Source: Spirochaetota bacterium (GTDB lineage Bacteria > Spirochaetota > JAGLSM01). From it: 12,617 nucleotides of DNA. The notes beneath the pieces were generated by a model. That model had not been told where the DNA came from. It was given only the letters and a program-made list of their open reading frames with translations, and searched no databases. The position numbers were made by a program, and so were the translations under genes. Shown in pieces: positions 7,617 to 12,617 of the stretch; position 1 is the first letter of the stretch; each line of letters starts with the position of its first letter. Location: assembly GCA_023135745.1 (NCBI GenBank), contig JAGLSM010000017.1, positions 1 to 12,617 on the forward strand, read 5' to 3'.

Positions 7617-7787
7617 AGTTTATCTAAGAAGCTGTTGTATAATCTGGCAAACAAAGTATTATGTGAAATTACATCAGTTGCAGAAACTCATTTTTTTGAA
7701 AATGCACTGTGTGAGTAGCAAATGACTCTATAAGCAAATAAATTTACATCAACAGACATGCTTCTTTGGGTAATTAATTAAATACGT

Positions 7788-7809
7788 TTGCGAAGCAACT
7801 CCGAAGGAG
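7788..7809. repeat. Two abutting mini-hairpins with identical GAA loops
   Basis: TTGC-GAA-GCAA (7788-7798) is followed without a gap by CTCC-GAA-GGAG (7799-7809). Both have perfect 4-bp stems and the same three-base loop. On the + strand they are followed by AATTTCATTTTT, so they could be a weak terminator for the phosphorylase unit. The remainder of 7617-7787 shows no gene; it has a T7 run at 7691-7697 but no clear hairpin before it. Confidence 0.35.
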
Positions 7810-7821
7810 AATTTCATTTTT

Positions 7822-7851
7822 AAAAAAATAGGGTTATGCAACGCACCCCTA
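7822..7851 (-). terminator. Intrinsic terminator of the his operon
   Basis: On the minus strand TAGGG (7851-7847) pairs with CCCTA (7833-7829). An inner TGC/GCA stem (7845-7843 with 7839-7837) shortens the loop. ATTTTTTT-like sequence follows at once, with seven T from 7828 to 7822. The 5' arm of the hairpin includes the TAG stop codon of hisF. Confidence 0.6.
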
Positions 7852-8607
7852 ATCCAGTCTAACCGGAATGTCATTTTCCTTCAGATGATGCTTGACCTGA
7901 TCAATACTGAGTTCACGAAAGTGAAACAATGAAGCAGCAAGAACCGCATCCGCATGTCCATCCTGTATAACTTCAGAAAAATGAGAAAGATCTCCAGCTC
8001 CGCCTGAAGCAATTACCGGGATTTTCACTGCATCTGCTACAGCCCTGGTTAAGGCCACATCGTATCCGTTTTTAGTTCCGTCACAATCCATACTGGTTAA
8101 TAGTATTTCTCCGGCACCTCTTTTTTCTACCTCAACAGCCCACGAAACAACATCAATACCTGTCGGAGTTCTTCCTCCGTGTATATAGACTTCCCAATCT
8201 TCTGTATTTTTTTTGGCATCAATAGCAACAACAACAAATTGTGAACCAAATTGTTCAGCTCCATCGTTTATGAGCTGTGGATTTTTTACAGCCGCTGTAT
8301 TTATTGATGTTTTATCCGCCCCGGCAAGAAGCATCATTCTCATATCGTCTACGGTTCTTATTCCGCCGCCTACCGTAAAAGGAATATAAACCGATTCAGC
8401 TACCCTTTTCACAACATCTATCATTGTACCGCGGTTATCACTTGATGCTGTAATATCCAGGAATACCAGTTCATCCGCTTTCTCTTTATCATATTGAATG
8501 GCATTTTCGACCGGATCCCCGGCATCAACAATATTTACAAAGTTAACACCCTTGACCACACGGCCCTTGTCTACATCAAGACAAGGAATAATCCTCTTAG
8601 CAAGCAT
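7849..8607 (-). CDS. hisF: Imidazole glycerol phosphate synthase, cyclase subunit HisF
   Basis: This cytoplasmic (beta-alpha)8-barrel protein has 252 residues, the usual length. It uses ammonia delivered from HisH to convert PRFAR into imidazole glycerol phosphate and AICAR, which feeds purine synthesis. Catalytic Asp11 (in [12 protein letters not shown]) and Asp130 (in VVAIDAKK) occur at exactly the numbers known for the family. Phosphate-binding glycine loops are present (TVGGGIRT at 78-85; IASGGAGDL toward the end). A strong GGAGG (complement of 8614-8618) lies six bases before the ATG, inside the end of hisA, with which the gene overlaps by 11 bp. It is the last gene of the operon and its stop codon lies within the terminator hairpin. 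Confidence 0.97.
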   Translation of the reverse strand: MLAKRIIPCLDVDKGRVVKGVNFVNIVDAGDPVENAIQYDKEKADELVFLDITASSDNRGTMIDVVKRVAESVYIPFTVGGGIRTVDDMRMMLLAGADKTSINTAAVKNPQLINDGAEQFGSQFVVVAIDAKKNTEDWEVYIHGGRTPTGIDVVSWAVEVEKRGAGEILLTSMDCDGTKNGYDVALTRAVADAVKIPVIASGGAGDLSHFSEVIQDGHADAVLAASLFHFRELSIDQVKHHLKENDIPVRLD

Positions 8608-9328
8608 TATTCACCTCCGTAATTGCGTCCTGAAGAGTAAACTTTTTTTCGTAAAGAGCAATACCAACCACTACACCCCACAGATTTTTTATATCCGCTC
8701 CCGCAAGGGTTTTTAAATCTTCAAGACTTGAAATGCCTCCTGAGGCAATCAGAGGATTATCGATGGATTTCCCCATCTCTCTCTGCGCTCTTATGTTTGG
8801 ACCGCTTAGGGTGCCGTCGGTATCGATATCGGTAAAAAGGATTCCGGCAAGTTCATCATTATTAAATGAGGCTGCAAAATCGTAACTGTCGATATCAGCT
8901 TCTTCCTGCCAACCGTGAACAGATATTTTTCCGTTTTTTGCATCCGCGCCAACAATAATCCGACCGGGATAGTCTCTTGCTAATGAATGTACCAGTTCGG
9001 GATTTGTTACCGCCGATGTTCCAAGAATAATTCTGTCTATACCAATATCAAGATAACGCACGGCATCTTCACGGCTTCGGATTCCTCCGCCTATCTCGAG
9101 AGAACAAGTCACAGTTTTTCTTATTTCTTTTATTATATTGAAATTAACTTCTTTTCCATCTTTTGCACCATCAAGATCAACAAGGTGTATTATCTGCGCT
9201 CCGGAATCTTCCCAGAACCCTGCACGTCTTACAGGATCATCATCATAAATTTTAACACGCTTATAATCACCTTTATAGAGACGGACACACTTACCATCAA
9301 TCAAATCTATAGCAGGAATTATTTTCAT
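8597..9328 (-). CDS. hisA: ProFAR isomerase HisA
   Basis: 1-(5-phosphoribosyl)-5-[(5-phosphoribosylamino)methylideneamino]imidazole-4-carboxamide isomerase. It performs the Amadori rearrangement of ProFAR to PRFAR, the substrate of HisHF. The 243-residue length is typical of the (beta-alpha)8 barrel. Catalytic Asp8 (IPAIDLIDG) and Asp129 (VGADAKNG) are at the expected places. The phosphate loops LEIGGGIRS (78-85) and IASGGISSL are clear. It could in principle be the dual HisA/TrpF enzyme PriA, but nothing here points that way. The ATG overlaps the hisH stop as ATGA, and no good Shine-Dalgarno precedes it, so its translation is probably coupled to hisH. Confidence 0.97.
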   Translation of the reverse strand: MKIIPAIDLIDGKCVRLYKGDYKRVKIYDDDPVRRAGFWEDSGAQIIHLVDLDGAKDGKEVNFNIIKEIRKTVTCSLEIGGGIRSREDAVRYLDIGIDRIILGTSAVTNPELVHSLARDYPGRIIVGADAKNGKISVHGWQEEADIDSYDFAASFNNDELAGILFTDIDTDGTLSGPNIRAQREMGKSIDNPLIASGGISSLEDLKTLAGADIKNLWGVVVGIALYEKKFTLQDAITEVNNAC

Positions 9329-9930
9329 AAGAGTTTACCAAATTGACTTATTATTGAGAGTCCCTTTCTCTGACTTTTTTCCGGATGAAACTGACAGGCA
9401 AAAACATTTTCCTTCGCGATAGAAGATGCGAAGGTATAGCCATAGGATGTATTGGTAGCAATCAAAGTTTTGTCTTCCGGGACAACATAATAAGAATGAA
9501 CAAAGTAAAAATAATCTCCGGTTTCTACTTCATTTAACAGCGTAGTATCCTTTGTTTTTTCAACCTGATTCCATCCCATATGAGGGATCTTAAGATCATG
9601 TTTGAATTTGCGGACTTTCCCCTTGAAAAGACCAAGCCCCTTTACCGAATGACCATCCTCATCACTGTCCTCAAATAAAAGCTGAAGGCCGAGACAAATA
9701 CCAAGAAACGGACGGCCTGAATCTATAAATCCAAGAATAGCCTTGTCAAGTTTCAGATTTTTTATATTCTCTACGGCTTTACCAAAGGCTCCGACTCCCG
9801 GGAGGATTAAACCCTTTGCTTTCTTAACATCCTGCGGGCTGTCTGTTATTATTGTCTTTAAGCCCATCTTTTCAAGGGCCTTGGCAACACTTCGTAAGTT
9901 GCCCATACCATAGTCAATTATAGCAATCAA
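9325..9930 (-). CDS. hisH: Imidazole glycerol phosphate synthase, glutaminase subunit HisH (TTG start)
   Basis: This 201-residue class I glutamine amidotransferase hydrolyses glutamine and channels ammonia into HisF. The triad is intact: Cys79 in GICLGLQ, His182 and Glu184 in QFHPEKSQ. The N-terminal IIDYGMGNLRSV and the oxyanion-strand region LPGVGAFG are canonical. The start codon is TTG (complement of 9928-9930), overlapping the hisB stop as TTGA. An AAAGGTG stands seven bases upstream and supports this start, and the resulting MIAIIDYG N-terminus has the normal family length. The TTG and the overlap may tune its level relative to neighbours. Confidence 0.97.
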   Translation of the reverse strand: MIAIIDYGMGNLRSVAKALEKMGLKTIITDSPQDVKKAKGLILPGVGAFGKAVENIKNLKLDKAILGFIDSGRPFLGICLGLQLLFEDSDEDGHSVKGLGLFKGKVRKFKHDLKIPHMGWNQVEKTKDTTLLNEVETGDYFYFVHSYYVVPEDKTLIATNTSYGYTFASSIAKENVFACQFHPEKSQRKGLSIISQFGKLL

Positions 9931-10511
9931 TCCAGAACACCTTTTGATGACGGAACCGCGTTTCCTGGAATTATTGTAACAGCCTTTTTAAGAGCCCTGG
10001 CAAAAGCCTTGAATGATGCTTCTATCATGTGATGAAGGTTATCACCTGATTCTACAATAACATGAAGGGTTATTCCCGCGTGCAGTGAAACAGCCTTGAA
10101 AAATTCGTGAGTCAACTCTCCGTCAAAATCACCGGTCTTACCCTTTAATTCAGGACCTTCATAACGGTAATGAGGCCGACCTGATATATCAACAAGAACC
10201 CTTGCTCTTGCTTCATCCATAGGAACAGAGAATGTCCCATATCGATTAATTCCCTTTTTGTCGCCTATCGCAGTTTTAATACATCGGCCGATACATATCC
10301 CGATGTCTTCAACTGTATGATGATAATCAACTTCCACATCACCTACAGCATCAACACTTAAATTAAAACCGGAGTGATGAAGTAATAAATCAAGCATATG
10401 CGTTAAAAACCCTACCGGAGTCTTTATCGTACCAATCCCTGAACCCTCAATAGAAAGTTCTACTTTTATCTTTGTTTCATTTGTTTCTCTGTTAACAGTA
10501 GCTTTTCTCAT
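9927..10511 (-). CDS. hisB: Imidazoleglycerol-phosphate dehydratase HisB (monofunctional)
   Basis: This manganese-dependent enzyme dehydrates imidazole glycerol phosphate, the product of HisHF, to imidazole acetol phosphate. The 194 residues match the single-domain form; the phosphatase domain fused to HisB in enterobacteria is absent, so histidinol-phosphate phosphatase must be encoded elsewhere. Metal-binding motifs are present: THMLDLLLHHSG (about 37-48), DYHHTVEDIGI (62-72, with His64, His65 and Glu68), DLHHM-type HHMIEASFK near residue 160, and the substrate loop RYGTFSVPMDEA. AAAGGAT about eight bases before the ATG is a usable ribosome binding site. The gene begins 11 bp after hisD. 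Confidence 0.97.
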   Translation of the reverse strand: MRKATVNRETNETKIKVELSIEGSGIGTIKTPVGFLTHMLDLLLHHSGFNLSVDAVGDVEVDYHHTVEDIGICIGRCIKTAIGDKKGINRYGTFSVPMDEARARVLVDISGRPHYRYEGPELKGKTGDFDGELTHEFFKAVSLHAGITLHVIVESGDNLHHMIEASFKAFARALKKAVTIIPGNAVPSSKGVLD

Positions 10512-10522
10512 TTTAATATCCT

Positions 10523-11830
10523 TTAAGCATCCTTGATTCTTAAGCTGATACTCTGCGCGTGCGCATCCAGACCTTCTGATTCCGCAAATTTTACTGATGT
10601 TTTAGAAAACCTTTGAAGATCAGTCCGCGAAAAACTTATTATTGAACTTCGCTTCATAAAATCATAAACACCAAGCGGTGATGAAAAACGGGCAGTACCG
10701 GCAGTTGGAAGAGTGTGATTGGGTCCGGCAAGGTAATCTCCAATCGCCTCCGGAGTAAATTCACCAATAAAAACAGCTCCCGCATTCTTAACAGACTGTA
10801 TCACATTATCCCTGCTTTGTGTTGTAATTACTTCAAGATGTTCAGGCGCGTAGAGATTAATAATTTCATAGGCTTCTTTTTCAGAATTCACAATTACAGC
10901 CAGACCATTTTGATTGACTGCTTTTTTTATTATATCATACCTCTTTTGATCATTAAGTCTTTCATTCATTCTAATAATAACTCTTTTTAAAAGAGTTTTG
11001 GACTCTGTTACAAAAACAACTTTCGCGTCTTCATCATGTTCAGCCTGAGCAAAAAGATCTGCCGCTATATAATCAGGATCAGCAGAATCATCAGCATAGA
11101 TAAGCACTTCAGAAGGTCCCGCTATCATATCAATATCTACATAACCATACAGCAGTCTCTTAGCCTCAGCTACATATTTATTTCCCGGTCCGCAGATTTT
11201 GTCAACTGCACTAACTGAATCAGTACCTAAAGCCATAGCCGCAATAGCCTGAGCGCCTCCTATCTTGTATATTTCATCAATTCCTGATATGGAAGCAGCA
11301 TACAATACAGCATCTGAAAGATTTCCTGTTTTATCAGGCGGAGTACACATGATAATACGAGGAACACCTGCTATTACAGCAGGAACAGCATTCATTAATA
11401 CAGTAGATGGATAAGCGGCCTTACCTCCGGGAGCGTAAAGACCAACAGAAGGAATCGGCCCGATTTTCTGACCAAGTAGAGACTGATTATCAGTATAATA
11501 CCATGACTCCATTTTTTGATGGAGGTGATAATCGTAAATTCTCTTTTTTGCAGTATCAATGGCTTCTTTTAATTCAGAACTAATATTCCTGTGAGCATTA
11601 TCCAGAGCTTCTTTGGAAACCATTATTGAGGCCGCGTCTAAATCAACACCGTCAAATTTTTTGGTGAAAGAAAAAAGGGACTTATCCCCGTTATTTTTTA
11701 TTTGATTGATTATATCGATAACTGTTTCAGTCACAGGTCCGTTAATTTCAAAATCATTTCTTTTTTTACGGAACCTTGTTACAGCAGACTTAAAAGATAA
11801 TTCTTCAAGTTGAAGGATTGATTTATCCAT
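10523..11830 (-). CDS. hisD: Histidinol dehydrogenase HisD
   Basis: This zinc enzyme oxidises L-histidinol to L-histidine in two NAD-dependent steps, the end of the pathway. The 435 residues are normal length. By comparison with the E. coli enzyme, the zinc ligands are Gln262 and His265 (in AQAEHDED), Asp365 (GDYLAGPNH) and His424 (LDAHAQS); the catalytic pair is Glu330-His331 (YAPEHLEV). Other hallmarks are LYAPGGKAAYPST (131-143), GGAQAIAA, CGPGNKYVAEAK and AGPSEVLI. The N-terminal region, about residues 1-60, is the most divergent part, as is usual. It starts six bases after the TPR gene and has only an A-rich, weak ribosome binding site, so it may depend on coupling. Confidence 0.97.
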   Translation of the reverse strand: MDKSILQLEELSFKSAVTRFRKKRNDFEINGPVTETVIDIINQIKNNGDKSLFSFTKKFDGVDLDAASIMVSKEALDNAHRNISSELKEAIDTAKKRIYDYHLHQKMESWYYTDNQSLLGQKIGPIPSVGLYAPGGKAAYPSTVLMNAVPAVIAGVPRIIMCTPPDKTGNLSDAVLYAASISGIDEIYKIGGAQAIAAMALGTDSVSAVDKICGPGNKYVAEAKRLLYGYVDIDMIAGPSEVLIYADDSADPDYIAADLFAQAEHDEDAKVVFVTESKTLLKRVIIRMNERLNDQKRYDIIKKAVNQNGLAVIVNSEKEAYEIINLYAPEHLEVITTQSRDNVIQSVKNAGAVFIGEFTPEAIGDYLAGPNHTLPTAGTARFSSPLGVYDFMKRSSIISFSRTDLQRFSKTSVKFAESEGLDAHAQSISLRIKDA

Positions 11831-11836
11831 TTGATT

Positions 11837-12538
11837 TTATTTTTTTCTTCTGCTTTCTACTTCGTTATATAACTTGAATTTCATTGCCTGCTTCGACCAC
11901 GCTGAGTTTGATTTTGCGATTTTATCAAAAATTGAATTTGCTTCCGAATATCTATTGGCACCTAGAAGCGCATGAGCTTTTTTCCATAATGCTGTATTAT
12001 GAAAACCGCTTTGTGAGGATTTAGAAATTATTCTATCGTATGTTTTTACAGCATCATTAAATTTCTTCATCTGAAGATAGGCATTACCCATTGCAAGCAG
12101 AGATACGGAAAAAAGATAAGTACCGCTTCCATAGTCCGCGGCTTTTTTATAATTCTCTACAGCATTCTTAAATTTTTTATTAAAAGTATAATTAATATTA
12201 CCCAGATAAAAATTTGCCTTTGCCGCAGCATAGGTCCCTGAGTAGCCTCTGATAACTTCTTTTAATTTACTATCAGCTTCACTTATTTTTTGTGTCACAT
12301 TTTTACTTAATAAAATCTTGCCGGCTTCTCCAAGTAACGCGTCTGCACTGAGGTTTCTGGATGAGAGATTGGCAATATAGATAATTAGAATTAGTATGAC
12401 CGCAGCAAATACAAGCAATAGATTTTTAATCTTTTTTTTGTTATGTACAATATAGTGGCGTAAATTAATTACATGCTCAAGAAGCCAATTAACCTTTAGC
12501 TCAGATTTGCTCATTTTATGCTGTTTGTATTGATTCAT
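11837..12538 (-). CDS. Membrane-anchored TPR protein (YfgM-like layout)
   Basis: This 233-residue protein has a short basic cytoplasmic N-terminus, one membrane segment (about residues 40-57, LLLVFAAVILILIIYIA) and a periplasmic part with TPR-like helices. Recognisable units include AKANFYLGNINYTFNKKFKNA, SLLAMGNAYLQMKKFNDAVKTYDRI and ALWKKAHALLGANRYSEANSIF (each about 20-22 residues). The arrangement is like YfgM, a periplasmic chaperone partner of the Sec translocon, but sequence similarity to YfgM itself cannot be judged here. TPR modules bind other proteins and the partner is unknown. It lies three bases after the previous gene and six before hisD, so it is probably in the same transcript, although nothing ties it to histidine synthesis. 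AGGG seven bases before the ATG supports the start. Confidence 0.8.
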   Translation of the reverse strand: MNQYKQHKMSKSELKVNWLLEHVINLRHYIVHNKKKIKNLLLVFAAVILILIIYIANLSSRNLSADALLGEAGKILLSKNVTQKISEADSKLKEVIRGYSGTYAAAKANFYLGNINYTFNKKFKNAVENYKKAADYGSGTYLFSVSLLAMGNAYLQMKKFNDAVKTYDRIISKSSQSGFHNTALWKKAHALLGANRYSEANSIFDKIAKSNSAWSKQAMKFKLYNEVESRRKK

Positions 12539-12541
12539 ACC

Positions 12542-12617
12542 TTAACCCTGATTCTTTTTTGATTCTGTTTTTGGTTTGTCTGTCTTTTTTTTATTGCCTT
12601 TATCATTGCCTTTATCA
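12542..12617 (-). CDS. C-terminal end of an unidentified gene (partial)
   Basis: A minus-strand frame is open from the window edge to TAA at 12544-12542. The 24 visible residues are very rich in Lys and Asn and begin with a tandem DKGN-DKGN, then a basic run. Tails like this occur on RNA- or DNA-binding proteins and on some GTPases, but nothing identifies the gene. Its stop is three bases before the TPR start codon, so it appears to belong to the same operon. It is not a recognisable HisG end. Confidence 0.6.
   Translation of the reverse strand, partial: DKGNDKGNKKKTDKPKTESKKNQG

Noticed and set aside
8987..9346. Plus-strand open frame of 119 codons over hisA
   Set aside because: It is antisense to the conserved hisA coding sequence and its composition is what a shadow frame would give.
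12580..12617. Tandem 12-bp repeat at the right edge as a possible CRISPR or minisatellite
   Set aside because: There are only two copies, in frame with a Lys-rich coding tail (DKGN twice). Nothing in the window supports an array.

Overview
The window comes from an AT-rich Gram-negative bacterium. Two genes encode exported proteins, one of them a probable outer-membrane beta-barrel ending in phenylalanine. The giant kinase/ATPase/TPR/GAF protein with a cysteine-rich C-terminal tail is a type I associate with Spirochaetota and Desulfobacterota. The sequence alone does not decide between these phyla, and I assign no genus. I see no rRNA, tRNA, CRISPR array, insertion sequence or phage gene.

Layout. 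Positions 1-34 may hold the last codons of an upstream gene, followed by a long hairpin. A good promoter at 145-172, flanked by two small palindromes, precedes a 1538-residue signalling protein (240-4856, +). A convergent gene (4872-5957, -) ends 15 bp away and encodes a secreted LVIVD-repeat protein, probably a beta-propeller. A 310-bp divergent intergenic region (5958-6267) carries promoter elements for both directions. To its right lies a two-gene + strand unit: an outer-membrane beta-barrel protein (6268-6933), then a nucleoside-phosphorylase-family protein (6948-7616). The second gene has no ATG/GTG/TTG start at its N-terminus and most likely begins at CTG. The 232-bp convergent gap (7617-7848) holds small hairpins and a probable intrinsic terminator for the his operon.

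The right third is a compact minus-strand operon, read from right to left: the lysine-rich end of an unknown gene, a membrane-anchored TPR protein, hisD, hisB, hisH, hisA and hisF. The genes are 3-11 bp apart or overlap by 4-11 bp. HisH and HisF form imidazole-glycerol-phosphate synthase. HisA supplies its substrate, HisB dehydrates its product, and HisD carries out the last two oxidations to histidine. hisG, hisI/E, hisC and the histidinol-phosphate phosphatase are not in the window. All catalytic residues I could check in the His proteins are present.

I find no convincing wholly new multi-gene system. The best leads are the CTG-started phosphorylase, the altered HMD and DFA motifs of the giant kinase together with its cysteine-rich tail, and the palindromes around the kinase promoter.
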